Assembly (NCBI RefSeq): GCF_000384965.1
Contig: NZ_CM001844.1
Coordinates: 407,341-471,340 of the forward strand
DNA from: Bartonella bovis 91-4
GTDB lineage: Bacteria > Pseudomonadota > Alphaproteobacteria > Rhizobiales > Rhizobiaceae
Direction of reading: 5' to 3'
Length of the DNA stretch: 64,000 nt
The translations under genes were made by a program, and so were the position numbers. Of the stretch, positions 29,176 to 40,129 are shown piece by piece. The notes beneath the pieces were generated by a model. The model was not told where the DNA came from, ran no database searches, and was given only the letters and a program-made list of their open reading frames with translations. Numbering within the stretch: position 1 is the stretch's first letter; every line of letters starts with the position of its first letter.

Positions 29176-29706
29176 ATGGCTAATCAATGTTTTAATCGGG
29201 CAAAAGTAGGGTCTGAGTTTCGGTTAGATCCGTGCCATTTGCCACAAACGGCGACATATTTTGTATCAAAAACAGGAAATCACATGATTTGTTCATTGAA
29301 TCAGCGAAGTGTTTCTTTGAAAGTTGATAATTCCTCCAGTCTGTCACGTTTGATTCCAGCTTATCACTTCAAAGGAATTGCGACGCGTATAGTAGAAACT
29401 CTTACAGGAGAAAAAGCTGTCGCATTAGAATTGTTCCATACAGATGAAGAAGCTTGTATTCCACTTTTAGTTTCTAGAGATTTGAATAATGTTCTTTTAG
29501 ATTGGCGGTTATGGAGAAAGATTTATAATCTACCGATGTTTATGATTTGTGAGAATGAGAACATTATTACTATCAAAGATCATTCTATTTTACGTCAATT
29601 TTTTGATATGACATCACCATCCTCTAGGAATAAAGGTTTTTTGCTCCGTTGTGGTGATTCATTAGGTTTACGTTTAATGATCACCAATCAAATTATCTCA
29701 CAGTAA
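29176..29706 (+). CDS. DUF6101-like protein of unknown function
   Basis: I can only place this 176-residue protein tentatively: the FRLDPCHLPQTATYFV opening and a PilZ-like beta-rich middle resemble a Hyphomicrobiales family that I recall as DUF6101. It has no membrane segment or signal peptide. I chose the ATG at 29176 because TTGGGGAAA lies just upstream; an ATG at 29122 in the same frame would add 18 residues. It follows the FAD oxidase by 142 bases on the same strand. No function is known to me. Confidence 0.7.
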   Translation: MANQCFNRAKVGSEFRLDPCHLPQTATYFVSKTGNHMICSLNQRSVSLKVDNSSSLSRLIPAYHFKGIATRIVETLTGEKAVALELFHTDEEACIPLLVSRDLNNVLLDWRLWRKIYNLPMFMICENENIITIKDHSILRQFFDMTSPSSRNKGFLLRCGDSLGLRLMITNQIISQ

Positions 29707-30090
29707 ATTGATATAGATTAATTTTTTCATGTTATATGGGTAGATGTGTTGATTTCAAAGGCGTTTATATTTTTCATTGATTGTGATGAAAGGGTAGTTT
29801 TAGCTATATAATTGGGGAAAATCTTTTCTCAATTATACCTGCTGCAATTATTTGTGTTTTTAGGGCATTAGACTTAGTATGTTCTTATGTGTACAAAACA
29901 TATCACTTCATGGAAAGTGGTTGGCAAATTGGTTGTAAAAATAGACAAGATAGTAAGGAGATCATGTGATTTGTAGTTTTTGGATTTTGGGCATCTACTC
30001 CTTTCATCTAAAGTTTTTATGAATAAAGGATAATAAACAGATCAATTTATCTTTTTATTTGTATGAAATAGCTCACCTCAAAAAAAGAGC
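29707..30090. other. Gene-free interval between convergent genes
   Basis: These 384 bases lie between the end of the DUF6101-like gene and the end of purD. I see no ORF with support and no strong hairpin. At the purD end, an imperfect GAGCT dyad with an adjacent run of seven T (minus strand) overlaps the stop codon. Confidence 0.6.
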
Positions 30091-31371
30091 TCAAAAGATC
30101 TTTTTTTGTGCAATAGCACGCCATCCAATATCCCGACGAGCAAAACCTTGTGGCCAATCAATACAATCGACAGCTTCATAGGCACGTTTTTGTGCGTGTG
30201 TAACAGTTTCTCCTATTGCTGTTATATTTAAAACGCGTCCACCATTAGCGATTAATTCTCCATTACATAAAGCTGTGCCCGCTTGGAAAACTTTTACATC
30301 AGGAAGAGCATTTACCTTATCAACATTTCGGATAACACTGCCTTTTTGAGGAGCATTTGGGTAGCCTTTGGCAGCCATAACAACTGTTAGAGCGGTTTTT
30401 TCAGACCATTGAATTTGTTTATTTTTAAGGTTTCCTTGAGCTGCTGCAAGGAGAAGTGGTAAAATATCATCTTTTAAGCGCATCATTAAAACTTGACATT
30501 CAGGATCACCAAATCGTACATTAAATTCAATTAATTCAGGCCCTTTTTGGGTTATCATCAATCCTGTGAAGAGAATACCTTTAAAAGGGGCACCCATTGC
30601 GGCCATATCACGCAAGGTAGGTTCAACAATTTCTTTGAGAGTACGGTTAATTATTTCCTCAGTCATAATTGGAGCTGGTGAATAGGCTCCCATGCCACCA
30701 GTGTTGGCTCCAGTATCGCCATCACCAACACGTTTGTGATCTTGTGCTGATCCAAAAGGGATAGCGATTTCGCCATCACAAAGACAGAAAAAGCTCGCTT
30801 CTTCACCTTCAAGAAATGCCTCGACAACAATTTTCTTTTTTGTATTATCGAACGCATCTTCAAAGTAGACATCAACGGCATCAAAGGCTTCTTTCATTGT
30901 CATAGCCACAACAACACCTTTACCGGCAGCCAGGCCGTCAGCTTTAATAACGATAGGGACGCCTTGCTGGCGAATATAGGATTTAGCTTGTGAAGCATTG
31001 TTAAAGCATTGATAGATACTTGTAGGGATGTTATTTTTGTAACATAAATCTTTTGTAAAACTTTTTGAGCCTTCCAATTGAGCAGCTTTTTGAGTGGGGC
31101 CGAATACACATATGTCAGCAGCATTAAGAGAGTCAGTTATACCTTCAACCAATGGTCTTTCTGGTCCAACAATGACAAGGTCAATAAAATGTGTTTTACA
31201 GAAATTGATAACAAGGGGATGATCATTGATGTTTAAATCAATATTTTCACCTAATTCTATTGTTGCAGGATTTCCAGGAGCACAATATAATTTTGTAAGT
31301 AGCGGTGATGCTGCTATTTTCCATGCTAAAGCATGTTCTCGTCCACCTGATCCGATAAGAAGAACGTTCAT
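30091..31371 (-). CDS. purD: Phosphoribosylamine-glycine ligase
   Basis: PurD is the ATP-grasp enzyme that joins glycine to phosphoribosylamine in purine synthesis. This copy has 426 residues. It begins with [18 protein letters not shown], has the [16 protein letters not shown]-grasp loop (written [15 protein letters not shown] here) near residues 143-155, and the hallmark [17 protein letters not shown] near 217-233. The metal-binding [13 protein letters not shown] segment is near 274-286. GGAG sits just upstream of the ATG. It is divergent from ubiA with 91 bases between starts. No other purine genes are in the window. Confidence 0.96.
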   Translation of the reverse strand: MNVLLIGSGGREHALAWKIAASPLLTKLYCAPGNPATIELGENIDLNINDHPLVINFCKTHFIDLVIVGPERPLVEGITDSLNAADICVFGPTQKAAQLEGSKSFTKDLCYKNNIPTSIYQCFNNASQAKSYIRQQGVPIVIKADGLAAGKGVVVAMTMKEAFDAVDVYFEDAFDNTKKKIVVEAFLEGEEASFFCLCDGEIAIPFGSAQDHKRVGDGDTGANTGGMGAYSPAPIMTEEIINRTLKEIVEPTLRDMAAMGAPFKGILFTGLMITQKGPELIEFNVRFGDPECQVLMMRLKDDILPLLLAAAQGNLKNKQIQWSEKTALTVVMAAKGYPNAPQKGSVIRNVDKVNALPDVKVFQAGTALCNGELIANGGRVLNITAIGETVTHAQKRAYEAVDCIDWPQGFARRDIGWRAIAQKKIF

Positions 31372-31462
31372 GATTTGCTCCTACTATAAAAGATGATTAA
31401 ATCAGTTTTTCTTTCATAAGAATGAAATGGTTCTATCGCAAGACCAAAGGTGAAATCATTTG

Positions 31463-32467
31463 ATGAAAAAAAGTAAAAATATTTTACATATTCAATCCTG
31501 TGAAAATCAAGGACGAGTTATGGATGCGCCTCCTAAACAATGGGTCTACTATTTCCTTCCTTGTTCTTTATGGCTCTATGCTCAATTAGCACGTTGGGAT
31601 AGACCTATTGGATGGAAATTGTTGATGTGGCCTTGTTTTTGGTCAACAACCATGGCTATGCTTTCCTATGAGATGCCCCAATTACCCCTTTTGTCAATTA
31701 TAGTGTGTTGGATTTGGTATCTTTTTCTTTTCTTTTTAGGTTCCATAGCTATGCGGGGTGCAGGCTGTACCTGGAACGACCTTGTTGATCACGAAATTGA
31801 TTCTCAAGTAGAACGAACACGTTCTCGCCCACTGCCTGCAGGTCAGGTGAGTCGGTTTCAAGCAAAAATTTTTATATTAGTGCAGTGTTTCATAGGTTTA
31901 GGTGTTTTATTGCAGTTTAATGTATTTAGCTTTTTTTTAGGTATTTCGTCCTTAGTGGCGGTTGCAATTTATCCTTTTATGAAACGTATAACAAATTGGC
32001 CGCAATTTTTTTTAGGCATTGCTTTTAATTGGGGTGCATTGATGGGATGGGCGGTTGTGTATGGAAGTCTGAGTTGGGCACCAATTGCACTTTATGCAGG
32101 ATCAATTTTATGGACGATTGGATATGATACAATTTATGCTCATCAAGATAAGCAAGATGATGCTATTGTTGGTGTGGGTTCTACAGCGCGCCTCTTTGGA
32201 AAAAGCACCAAATGCGCACTAGTAATTTTATATAGTGGTTTTATAATGCTAGTCAGCTTGGCATTTTATTTAGCGCAGGTATCCATTCTTAGCTTTGTAG
32301 GGGTTTTTATTGCTGCCATCCACATGTTTGTTCAAATCAAAGTCATCGATATAGATGATAGCTCACAATGTTTAAAACTTTTCAGATCCAATTCGTTTGT
32401 TGGTTTTTTTATTTTTGCTGGTTTGGTATGTGGAGGTATTTGGATGATATTGCATCCTACTATTTAA
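31463..32467 (+). CDS. ubiA: 4-hydroxybenzoate polyprenyltransferase
   Basis: This polytopic protein (334 residues) attaches the polyprenyl tail to 4-hydroxybenzoate in ubiquinone synthesis. The first aspartate motif, NDLVDHEIDSQVERT, and the second, YDTIYAHQDKQDD, both match UbiA; about eight hydrophobic segments surround them. I use the ATG at 31463; a TTG at 31460 would add one residue. The N-terminal 45 residues before the first membrane segment are longer than in E. coli, as in other members of the order. It is convergent with pdxH. Its substrate comes from the ispB product and its product feeds ubiG. Confidence 0.93.
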   Translation: MKKSKNILHIQSCENQGRVMDAPPKQWVYYFLPCSLWLYAQLARWDRPIGWKLLMWPCFWSTTMAMLSYEMPQLPLLSIIVCWIWYLFLFFLGSIAMRGAGCTWNDLVDHEIDSQVERTRSRPLPAGQVSRFQAKIFILVQCFIGLGVLLQFNVFSFFLGISSLVAVAIYPFMKRITNWPQFFLGIAFNWGALMGWAVVYGSLSWAPIALYAGSILWTIGYDTIYAHQDKQDDAIVGVGSTARLFGKSTKCALVILYSGFIMLVSLAFYLAQVSILSFVGVFIAAIHMFVQIKVIDIDDSSQCLKLFRSNSFVGFFIFAGLVCGGIWMILHPTI

Positions 32468-32566
32468 GAACAATCTAGTTGAGAAGTAAGGTCATATATT
32501 CTGTAATAGTAGAGCAGAAAGCCAGTATTATAAGGCAAAGGCTTCATATTTTAAAGAGTTAAATGG

Positions 32567-33190
32567 CTAAGGATAGAGTCTTTGTTTTTGCCAGTTATTT
32601 TGTTCAATAGAGTCACGTGTGAAGAGTAAACGGTCGTGTAGACGAAATGGCCGATCACACCAAAATTCGATAAAAAGAGGTTTAATGCAAAAACCAGACC
32701 AATAAGGTGGGCGTGGAATATCGCCTACTGCGTAGCGTGCAGTATATTTAGCAACTGCTTTTTTGAGGGCAAAAGGGCTTTCTAATGGTTGAGATTGTTT
32801 AGATGCCCATGCGCCGATTCGACTTTTTCGTGGTCGTGACTGAAAATACGCATCTGCTTCTTCAGGATTGATTTTTTCAACAATGCCTCTAATTCTGATT
32901 TGACGGCGAAGTGATTTCCAATGAAAACCTAAAGATGCTTTCATCGATCCTAAAATTTCTCGTCCTTTACAGCTTTCATAGTTGGTATAGAAGACAAAAC
33001 CTTTAGGACTAAAATCTTTAAGAAGAACTATACGGACATTGGGTAAACCTGTTGCATCAACTGTTGCTAATGCCATAGCATTGGGATCGTTTATTTCGCT
33101 TATTTTTGCTTCTTCAAACCAATTTTCGAAAATTGCGAAAGGATTTTGCGTTTGTATAAAATCATCATTCGTTTGTGTTTTATTATTCAT
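32567..33190 (-). CDS. pdxH: Pyridoxamine 5'-phosphate oxidase
   Basis: PdxH oxidises pyridoxine or pyridoxamine phosphate to pyridoxal phosphate with FMN. The 207-residue sequence has the expected [21 protein letters not shown] near residues 36-56, the [16 protein letters not shown]-contact stretch, and the C-terminal [10 protein letters not shown] and RLYP ending. A GGAG site six bases before the ATG at 33190 supports that start over a GTG twelve bases earlier. No cofactor genes adjoin it. The residue pattern and length are ordinary. Confidence 0.95.
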   Translation of the reverse strand: MNNKTQTNDDFIQTQNPFAIFENWFEEAKISEINDPNAMALATVDATGLPNVRIVLLKDFSPKGFVFYTNYESCKGREILGSMKASLGFHWKSLRRQIRIRGIVEKINPEEADAYFQSRPRKSRIGAWASKQSQPLESPFALKKAVAKYTARYAVGDIPRPPYWSGFCIKPLFIEFWCDRPFRLHDRLLFTRDSIEQNNWQKQRLYP

Positions 33191-33514
33191 GATATACTCC
33201 ACTGTTAGTTAGTGTGAGTGAGAAATTCTTTGATTTATTTTTGCCATCAAAAAATAAAATGTTGTTATGTTTTTGTTCTAAAAACCCAATGACTTTATAT
33301 ATTTTTATTATGGTGTTTCAATTATGTTTATCTTTAACATAGGGTGCCATAAGCTATATTGAATTAAAAATATCTATTTTATCTGGTATTTTGTTTTTTT
33401 ATAAACATATAGATAAGAAAAATGATTTTATTGAATAGCTTGATGAAGTAGTAAAAAATATTTAACGATATACTGTTTGATATTAAAAAACGAAAAGGCT
33501 AGAAAGAGGGCAAT
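33191..33514. promoter_or_regulatory. Divergent promoter region of pdxH and the DnaJ-like gene
   Basis: These 324 AT-rich bases separate two divergent starts and should contain both promoters. I see no gene, and no heat-shock promoter or CIRCE element (TTAGCACTC dyad) that would tie the DnaJ-like gene to heat control. Confidence 0.4.
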
Positions 33515-34417
33515 ATGCGTGATCCCTATACGGTTTTGGGTGTGACACGTACCGCAAAACCGCAAGAGATTAAATCTGCATTCAGAAAATTAGCAAAGAA
33601 GTATCATCCAGATCACAATATGGGTGATGCTAAAGCTAAAGAAAGATTTTCTGAAATTAATCAAGCTTATGAAATTATAGGCGATAAAGATAAAAAGGCA
33701 CAGTTTGATCGCGGCGAAATTGATGCAGAAGGAAAACCACTTTATCAAGCTTACGGTACTGGGGGAAATTTTAGGAACAGACAAAATCCTTTTACTGGTG
33801 GTACAAGAAGTTTTGATTTTGGGGCATCAGGTACTGCAAGTTTTGATGCAAGCGATATTTTTCGTGATTTATTTGGAATGGGAAGGAATTTCTCAAATTC
33901 AACGCAATATAGTCAGCCTCAACAAGGGGCTCATGTTCGTACTAGTCTTTCAATTACATTAGAGCAGATGGTAGGCGCAAACAAAGTAGAAGTAACTTTT
34001 CCTACTGGGAAAAAATTAAAAATTAAATTACCAGATTATGTTGAAGATGGACAAACCATTCGTTTAAAAGGCCAGGGGGAAGAGGTGGCGCATGGGCAAG
34101 CAGGGGATGCTTTGGTAACTATTCATATTCAGAAACATCCTCGTTTTCGGGTTGAAGGGCGAGCTCTTCATCTTGATTTGCCAATTTCTCTTAAGCATGC
34201 TGTTTTAGGGACCAAAGAAGAAGTTGATACTTTGGAAGGGCGTGTAGTTTTGACAATTCCCCCATGGTCGAGTTCTGATCGTGTTTTACGGCTGAAAGGA
34301 AAGGGGCTTCGTTTAAAAAGTGGTGAAAGAGATGATCTTTATGTGCATGTTCGTATCATGTTGCCAGAAGGTGGAGATGCTGCTTTAGAACAGTTTTTGC
34401 AAATGCAAAACAATTAA
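33515..34417 (+). CDS. DnaJ C-terminal domain co-chaperone (CbpA-like)
   Basis: The protein has 300 residues. An N-terminal J domain (residues 1-68) has the essential HPD at residues 36-38. A glycine/phenylalanine-rich linker (about 75-125, with [12 protein letters not shown]) follows, and then the two beta-barrel substrate domains of DnaJ (about 145-290). The cysteine-rich zinc finger of true DnaJ is absent, so this is a class II (CbpA-type) co-chaperone of DnaK. An AGAGGGC site supports the start. It is followed by fabI on the same strand with 124 bases between. The partner DnaK is not in the window. Confidence 0.9.
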   Translation: MRDPYTVLGVTRTAKPQEIKSAFRKLAKKYHPDHNMGDAKAKERFSEINQAYEIIGDKDKKAQFDRGEIDAEGKPLYQAYGTGGNFRNRQNPFTGGTRSFDFGASGTASFDASDIFRDLFGMGRNFSNSTQYSQPQQGAHVRTSLSITLEQMVGANKVEVTFPTGKKLKIKLPDYVEDGQTIRLKGQGEEVAHGQAGDALVTIHIQKHPRFRVEGRALHLDLPISLKHAVLGTKEEVDTLEGRVVLTIPPWSSSDRVLRLKGKGLRLKSGERDDLYVHVRIMLPEGGDAALEQFLQMQNN

Positions 34418-34541
34418 CACCTTTTTTCTTGTACAAAAGATAGCTTAAGTTTGATTTTAAACCAATTGCTTGAAGAAAAAGGTAACCTGTGTCATAGGCA
34501 TATAGATAATGTTTATGTCAAATAGCAATGAGGCAGTGCTA

Positions 34542-35360
34542 ATGACGAAGAGTAATGGTTTATTATATGGAAAGCGTGGCTTAATTTTAGGATTGGCAAA
34601 TAATCGCTCTATCGCTTGGGGAATAGCGAAGGCTGCTAATGCAGCAGGGGCTGAGCTTGCTTTTACCTATCAGGGTGAGGCAATAAAGAGACGTGTTGAG
34701 CCTTTGGCTCAAGAGTTGAATGGTTTTGTTTGCGGTCATTGTGATGTTTCTGATAGTGCATCTATTGATGCGGTTTTTAGCGCAATAGAAAAAGAGTGGG
34801 GCAAGCTTGATTTTTTAGTTCACGCTATTGGTTTTTCCGATAAGGATGAATTAAGTGGTCGTTACATTGATATTAGTGAATCGAATTTTATGATAACGAT
34901 GAACATTTCTGTTTATTCATTAACAGCTCTTGCACAGCGTGCAGAAAAATTGATGCCAGAAGGTGGTTCAATTTTAACACTAACCTATTATGGTGCAGAA
35001 AAGGTTGTTCCTCATTATAATGTAATGGGGGTTGCTAAAGCTGCTCTTGAGGCTAGTGTAAAGTATTTAGCTGTTGATTTAGGACCAAAGAACATTCGTG
35101 TTAATGCTGTGTCTGCAGGGCCAATTAAAACATTGGCTGCTTCTGGTATTGGTGATTTTCGTTATATTCTAAAATGGAATGAATATAATGCTCCTTTGCG
35201 TCGTACAGTGACAATCGAAGAAGTAGGTGATTCTGCCCTTTACTTTCTTTCAGATTTATCGCGTTCTGTTACAGGTGAGATTCATCATGTTGATTCTGGA
35301 TATAATATTATCGGCATGAAGGCTGTTGATGCACCTGATATTTCTGTTGTCAAAGAATAA
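34542..35360 (+). CDS. fabI: Enoyl-[acyl-carrier-protein] reductase (NADH)
   Basis: FabI performs the last reduction in each cycle of fatty acid elongation. The start at 34542, eight bases behind an ATGAGG site, gives 272 residues, the usual length; an ATG at 34509 would add eleven. The dinucleotide-binding GLANNRSIAWGIAK near residues 18-31 and the catalytic YNVMGVAK (Tyr-x6-Lys) near 159-166 are intact. One change is that the usual SYYGAEK stretch reads TYYGAEK, which is common. It precedes aroC by about 145 bases. Target of triclosan and diazaborines in related bacteria; no resistance substitution can be judged here. Confidence 0.95.
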   Translation: MTKSNGLLYGKRGLILGLANNRSIAWGIAKAANAAGAELAFTYQGEAIKRRVEPLAQELNGFVCGHCDVSDSASIDAVFSAIEKEWGKLDFLVHAIGFSDKDELSGRYIDISESNFMITMNISVYSLTALAQRAEKLMPEGGSILTLTYYGAEKVVPHYNVMGVAKAALEASVKYLAVDLGPKNIRVNAVSAGPIKTLAASGIGDFRYILKWNEYNAPLRRTVTIEEVGDSALYFLSDLSRSVTGEIHHVDSGYNIIGMKAVDAPDISVVKE

Positions 35361-35504
35361 GATTTGGTTCATAAAGTTTTATATGTTAGCGACAATTTGA
35401 TTTAAAGTTCAGGCAGTCTAGTAACGCCTTTGGATAAAATCGTTTTGCGCGGTTTAATCCACACTATAGTTGCGTGTATTTGAAGAAGAAATGGATCTTT
35501 CTCC

Positions 35505-36599
35505 ATGTCGCATAATACATTTGGTCATTTGTTTCGTGTAACAACATGGGGTGAAAGTCATGGTCCTGCTCTTGGTTGTGTTATTGACGGTTGTCCTCCA
35601 GGAATTGCTTTCACTCTTACAGAAATTCAAGCATATCTTAATAAACGTAGACCCGGGCAATCAAAATATACAACGCAGCGTCAAGAGTTAGATCAAGTAG
35701 AAGTTCTTTCAGGAGTTGTGACTCAATGTGACGGTACTACACTGGTAACAACAGGTACACCAATTTCGCTATTTATCCGAAATATAGATCAATGTTCTAA
35801 AGATTATAGTGAAGTTATTTATCAATATCGCCCAGGTCATGCAGATTACACCTATGATATTAAGTATGGTATTCGTGATTATCGTGGTGGTGGTCGTGCT
35901 TCAGCACGTGAAACGGTAGCGCGCGTTGCGGCAGGTGCTCTTGCTCGTAAAATTATTCCTGGTTTAATTGTGCGAGGAGCTGTGACGGCGATTGGCCCTT
36001 ATAGTATTAATCGTGATCGTTGGGATTGGTCAGAGGTTGATAACAATCCTTTTTTTTCACCTGATGCAGAAGCAGCGCGCATTTTTGCTGATTATATAGT
36101 TCAGTTACAAAAGAGTGGTTCATCAACTGGTGCTATTGTTGAGATTGTTGCGGAAAATGTTCCAGTAGGTTTAGGGGCACCTATTTATGCAAAACTTGAT
36201 CAAGATATTGCGTCATTTTTAATGTCAATTAATGCGGTTAAGGGTGTTGAAATTGGTGATGGTTTTGCTGCAGCTCGCTTAACTGGTGAACAAAATACAG
36301 ATGAAATGCGAATAGGAAGTGACGGCAAACCAATTTTTTTATCTAATCATGCTGGGGGTATTTTGGGTGGGATATCAAATGGGCAGCCGATTATTGCACG
36401 TTTTGCTGTTAAACCCACTTCATCAATTTTGACTCCTTGTCGTTCAATTGATGTTAATGGTAACAATGTGGATGTTGTTACAAAGGGTCGTCATGATCCA
36501 TGTGTTGGGATTCGTGCTGTTCCTGTTGGTGAGGCGATGGTTGCTTGTGCTATTGCTGATCATTATTTACGGTACCGTGGCCAGGTCGGCTGTAGTTGA
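35505..36599 (+). CDS. aroC: Chorismate synthase
   Basis: The last enzyme of the shikimate pathway converts EPSP to chorismate with reduced FMN. All three family signatures can be seen in the 364 residues: [18 protein letters not shown] near the start (residues 16-33), the [17 protein letters not shown] segment near 131-147, and [17 protein letters not shown] near 328-344. The start ATG gives the normal [10 protein letters not shown] beginning. It lies ten bases before ribB, suggesting cotranscription. Chorismate supplies 4-hydroxybenzoate for ubiA as well as aromatic compounds. No damage is seen. Confidence 0.97.
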   Translation: MSHNTFGHLFRVTTWGESHGPALGCVIDGCPPGIAFTLTEIQAYLNKRRPGQSKYTTQRQELDQVEVLSGVVTQCDGTTLVTTGTPISLFIRNIDQCSKDYSEVIYQYRPGHADYTYDIKYGIRDYRGGGRASARETVARVAAGALARKIIPGLIVRGAVTAIGPYSINRDRWDWSEVDNNPFFSPDAEAARIFADYIVQLQKSGSSTGAIVEIVAENVPVGLGAPIYAKLDQDIASFLMSINAVKGVEIGDGFAAARLTGEQNTDEMRIGSDGKPIFLSNHAGGILGGISNGQPIIARFAVKPTSSILTPCRSIDVNGNNVDVVTKGRHDPCVGIRAVPVGEAMVACAIADHYLRYRGQVGCS

Positions 36600-36609
36600 A
36601 AGGTAAACG

Positions 36610-37713
36610 ATGGCTTATAATCAGAAAAAAGTTGTTGCTGCTATTCAGGCTTTTGAACGCGGTGAAATTGTTGTGGTTACGGATGATGACGACCGTGAAA
36701 ATGAAGGTGATTTAATTGTTGCTGCTGTTCATTGCACAGAAGAAAAAATGGCATTCATTATTCGCCATACATCAGGTATTATTTGTACACCTATGCCAAA
36801 GAGAGAAGCACAACGATTTAATCTTTCTCCTATGGTATCGGATAATGATTCGGCGCACCGTACAAAATTTACTGTTACTGTGGATTTTAAACACGGAATA
36901 ACGACAGGTATTTCAGCATATGATCGTACATTGGCTGTTCGTAATTTAGCTAATCCCAATGCAAGCGCTAGCGATTTTGTCCGTCCGGGACATATTTTTC
37001 CTTTAATTGCACATGAGGGTGGTGTTCTCATGCGTTCTGGCCATACTGAAGCAGCTGTTGATTTATGTAAATTAGCTGGTTTGCCACTAGTTGGTGTTAT
37101 TGGTGAGTTAGTTAATGATGATGGTAGCGTTAAACATGGAGATGAGGTTACAAAGTTTGCGCAAGACAATCGATTGCACATCATAACGGTTGCTGATCTT
37201 ATTGCTTATCGTCAGCGTAAAGAGACGCTCATAAAATATGTTGGAAAAATGCATATTGAAACATTTGTAGGGCCAGCTGTAGTTCAAAGTTATCAACTTC
37301 CTTGGGAAACAGTTCAGCATGTGGCAATTGTTTTTGGGGATATTCGTGATGGGGAAGATATTCCGGTGCGTCTGCATCGCGAAAACATTTTGAAAGATGT
37401 TTTTGGTCAATCACCGGATGTTGAAGTTATTATGCGGCGCATGGTAGAAAAGGAAAAGCGTGGTGTATTTGTTTATTTGCGTGAAGGATCCGTTGGTGTT
37501 GGTGAATCATCTATTCGTGATCAGAAAATGGTAGGTTTAGAAAACCACGCACAAGCAATTAAACGTGCAGAAGAATGGCACCAAATTGGTCTAGGAGCGC
37601 AAATTTTGAAACATTTAGGAATTAGTTCTGTTATTGTTTATTCTTCTAAAGAGCGTCATTATGTTGGTTTAGAGGGTTTTGGAATTCGCATATCTAGAAC
37701 AGATATTTTGTGA
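36610..37713 (+). CDS. ribB: 3,4-dihydroxy-2-butanone-4-phosphate synthase with degenerate GTP cyclohydrolase II half
   Basis: The N-terminal 200 residues are a complete Rib[16 protein letters not shown] near residues 24-38 binds metal and ribulose phosphate, and [18 protein letters not shown] near 119-136 is conserved. The C-terminal half (about 210-367) aligns with GTP cyclohydrolase II, but the zinc cysteines are gone: the family RVHSEC reads RLHREN, the RCDCG is absent, and the QEGRGIGL loop reads REGSVGVG. It is thus very unlikely to cyclise GTP, like the so-called RibBX fusions. The RibB half makes the four-carbon unit of riboflavin. A true cyclohydrolase II must be encoded elsewhere. 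It lies between aroC and xseB in one transcription unit. Confidence 0.93.
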   Translation: MAYNQKKVVAAIQAFERGEIVVVTDDDDRENEGDLIVAAVHCTEEKMAFIIRHTSGIICTPMPKREAQRFNLSPMVSDNDSAHRTKFTVTVDFKHGITTGISAYDRTLAVRNLANPNASASDFVRPGHIFPLIAHEGGVLMRSGHTEAAVDLCKLAGLPLVGVIGELVNDDGSVKHGDEVTKFAQDNRLHIITVADLIAYRQRKETLIKYVGKMHIETFVGPAVVQSYQLPWETVQHVAIVFGDIRDGEDIPVRLHRENILKDVFGQSPDVEVIMRRMVEKEKRGVFVYLREGSVGVGESSIRDQKMVGLENHAQAIKRAEEWHQIGLGAQILKHLGISSVIVYSSKERHYVGLEGFGIRISRTDIL

Positions 37714-37720
37714 GGGTTAC

Positions 37721-37975
37721 ATGAAGAAAGGGATAAAAAAGGAAGACATTACTACGTTAAGTTTTGAGGAAGCACTGAAGCAACTTGAAGTGATTGTTGA
37801 AAACTTGGAACGTGGAGATGTTCCTTTGGAGCAATCAATTGATATTTATGAGCGTGGTGAAGCTCTTAAGAATCATTGTGATAAACTGTTGAAAATGGCT
37901 GAAGCTAAAGTTGAGAAAATTCGACTTTCAGATACAGGTCATCCAGAAGGTTTAGAGCCGCTTGATTCTGAATGA
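37721..37975 (+). CDS. xseB: Exodeoxyribonuclease VII small subunit
   Basis: XseB partners with XseA to degrade single-stranded DNA. The 84-residue sequence has the whole family core, [20 protein letters not shown], in its first half, then [15 protein letters not shown] and a basic C-terminus. I choose the ATG at 37721, behind TGAGGG, seven bases after ribB; an ATG at 37679 inside ribB would add fourteen unusual residues. The order xseB followed by dxs is conserved in many bacteria. The large subunit is not in the window. Confidence 0.92.
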   Translation: MKKGIKKEDITTLSFEEALKQLEVIVENLERGDVPLEQSIDIYERGEALKNHCDKLLKMAEAKVEKIRLSDTGHPEGLEPLDSE

Positions 37976-38193
37976 TATTTAGTAATCATTTATTATTGAA
38001 TGTAAAAAACTAAGAGTTTTGATTGATTAGAATAATTTATCAGTCTCATTTTTTATGAAATGAATAAAAAAAGAAAAGTTGTAGATAATATTAAGTAAGT
38101 GAAGTATTTCAATGGACGATACGTCACATTCTACACGAAATAATAAAAAGTGTGTTCCTATATAACTATTATTGGTAATGTAAGGAGTTTTTT

Positions 38194-40116
38194 TTGTCTC
38201 GGTCATTAACGCCATTACTTGATCGTATTTGTTTTCCACAAGATTTACGGGCATTTCCTGAGTCTGATTTGGTACAATTGGCTAATGAATTACGAGCTGA
38301 AACAATTGATGCAGTTTCTGTAACAGGTGGCCATCTTGGTGCTGGGCTTGGTGTTGTTGAGCTCACTATTGCGCTGCATTATGTTTTTAATACACCTGAC
38401 GATAAGATTATTTGGGATGTTGGTCATCAAACTTATCCTCATAAAATTTTGACTGGCCGTAGGAATAAAATTCGTACTCTGCGTCAGGATGGTGGTTTAT
38501 CAGGTTTCACAAAGCGTTCAGAAAGTGTGTATGACTCATTTGGTGCAGGTCATTCTTCCACTTCTATTTCAGCTGGCCTTGGGATGGCAGTGGCGAGCAT
38601 GTTGAAAGCAGAAGAAGAACGTAACATCATTTCCGTAATTGGTGATGGCGCTATGTCTGCTGGTATGGCTTATGAGGCGATGAATAATGCTGGTGCTTTG
38701 GATGCACGTTTAATTGTTATCCTTAATGACAACGATATGTCTATTGCACCTCCTACAGGCGCTATGAGTGCTTACCTTGCAAGATTAGTTTCTCGCCCTT
38801 CGTATCGTAATTTGCGTGAACAAGTAAAGATATTAAGCAAGAAGTTACCGAAGTTTTTTTCGGATAAAGCACGATTTTCAGAAGAGTTTGCGCGTGGTTT
38901 TTTAGTTGGGGGAGGTTTGTTTGAAGAGCTTGGATTTTATTATGTCGGGCCTATAGATGGCCATAATATGAATCATTTATTGCCTGTTTTAAAAAATGTT
39001 CGCGAATATCCCAATGGTCCTGTTTTAGTGCATGTGGTAACCCATAAAGGGAAAGGATATGCACCTGCAGAGGTATCGTCTGATAAATATCACGGCGTTA
39101 ATCGTTTTGATGTTGTTACGGGTAAGCAGGTTAAAACACAAAGTAAGTTTCTTCCTTATACTAAAGTATTTTCTAAGGCTTTAATAGAAGAAGCTAGCCA
39201 TGATGATAAGATTGTTGCTATAACGGCTGCGATGCCAACAGGAACGGGTCTTGATTCTTTCGCTGAAAAATTTCCCAAAAGGATGTTTGACGTTGGTATT
39301 GCTGAGCAACATGCTGTGACTTTTGCTGCAGGTATTGCTTGTGAGGGGTATAAGCCTTTTGTTGCAATTTATTCTACCTTTTTACAGCGTGCTTATGATC
39401 AAATTATTCATGATGTATCGATTCAAAAGTTACCCGTGCGTTTTGCAATTGACCGTGCAGGTTTTGTTGGTGCGGATGGTGCGACACATGCTGGGAGTTT
39501 TGATATTGTTTTTTTGACGACTCTTCCTGAGTTTGTTGTGATGGCTCCTTCTGATGAGATTGAACTTATGCATATGGTGCGCACAGCAGCAGTTTACGAT
39601 CAGGGACCTATTTCTTTTCGTTATCCACGTGGTGAAAGTAGTGGTATAGATTTACCTCAGCGGGGTGAGGTTCTGGAAATTGGTAAAGGGCGAATTTTAT
39701 GTGAAGGCAGCAAAATAGCTTTAGTTTGTTTTGGAACGCGGTTATCTGAAGTGTTGGTAGCAGCTGATGAATTAGCCGCAGAGGGGTTTTCAACAACTGT
39801 TGCAGATGCACGCTTTGCAAAGCCTTTGGATAAGGATTTAATGCGTCGTTTAGCACGTGAACATGAAGTATTAGTCACAATTGAAGAAGGAGCAATGGGC
39901 GGATTTGGGGCGCATGTACTCCAGTTTTTGGCACAGGAGGGGCTATTAGAGCGCGGTTTAAAGGTTCGCACATTAAGATTTCCTGATAAATATTTAGATC
40001 ATGGTTCACCAAATAAAGTGCTTTCGAATATTGGGCTTGATGCAAAGGGTATTATTAATACTGTTTTTAATGCTTTGGGACGTGAAATGCGAATAGTGCC
40101 GCAAATTCAAGTATGA
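38194..40116 (+). CDS. dxs: 1-deoxy-D-xylulose-5-phosphate synthase
   Basis: Dxs condenses pyruvate and glyceraldehyde 3-phosphate, the entry to the non-mevalonate pathway continued by ispE and ispH in this window; its product also feeds thiamine and pyridoxal synthesis. The 640-residue protein has the [19 protein letters not shown] start (residues about 45-63), the thiamine diphosphate motif [18 protein letters not shown] near 148-165, and [15 protein letters not shown] near 420-434. It starts with TTG behind a TAAGGAG site (10 bases spacing). In relatives tlyA follows directly; here only its remains follow. Confidence 0.97.
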   Translation: MSRSLTPLLDRICFPQDLRAFPESDLVQLANELRAETIDAVSVTGGHLGAGLGVVELTIALHYVFNTPDDKIIWDVGHQTYPHKILTGRRNKIRTLRQDGGLSGFTKRSESVYDSFGAGHSSTSISAGLGMAVASMLKAEEERNIISVIGDGAMSAGMAYEAMNNAGALDARLIVILNDNDMSIAPPTGAMSAYLARLVSRPSYRNLREQVKILSKKLPKFFSDKARFSEEFARGFLVGGGLFEELGFYYVGPIDGHNMNHLLPVLKNVREYPNGPVLVHVVTHKGKGYAPAEVSSDKYHGVNRFDVVTGKQVKTQSKFLPYTKVFSKALIEEASHDDKIVAITAAMPTGTGLDSFAEKFPKRMFDVGIAEQHAVTFAAGIACEGYKPFVAIYSTFLQRAYDQIIHDVSIQKLPVRFAIDRAGFVGADGATHAGSFDIVFLTTLPEFVVMAPSDEIELMHMVRTAAVYDQGPISFRYPRGESSGIDLPQRGEVLEIGKGRILCEGSKIALVCFGTRLSEVLVAADELAAEGFSTTVADARFAKPLDKDLMRRLAREHEVLVTIEEGAMGGFGAHVLQFLAQEGLLERGLKVRTLRFPDKYLDHGSPNKVLSNIGLDAKGIINTVFNALGREMRIVPQIQV

Positions 40117-40129
40117 TAATAAGGGGGTC

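Noticed and set aside
32468..32566. Terminator between convergent ubiA and pdxH
   Set aside because: The 99 bases have no perfect stem of six or more pairs with a T tract.
33191..33514. CIRCE element ahead of the DnaJ-like gene
   Set aside because: No TTAGCACTC dyad is present in the interval.
36610..36640. FMN riboswitch ahead of ribB
   Set aside because: Only ten bases separate aroC and ribB, which leaves no room for an RFN element, and no RFN-like sequence lies upstream of aroC.
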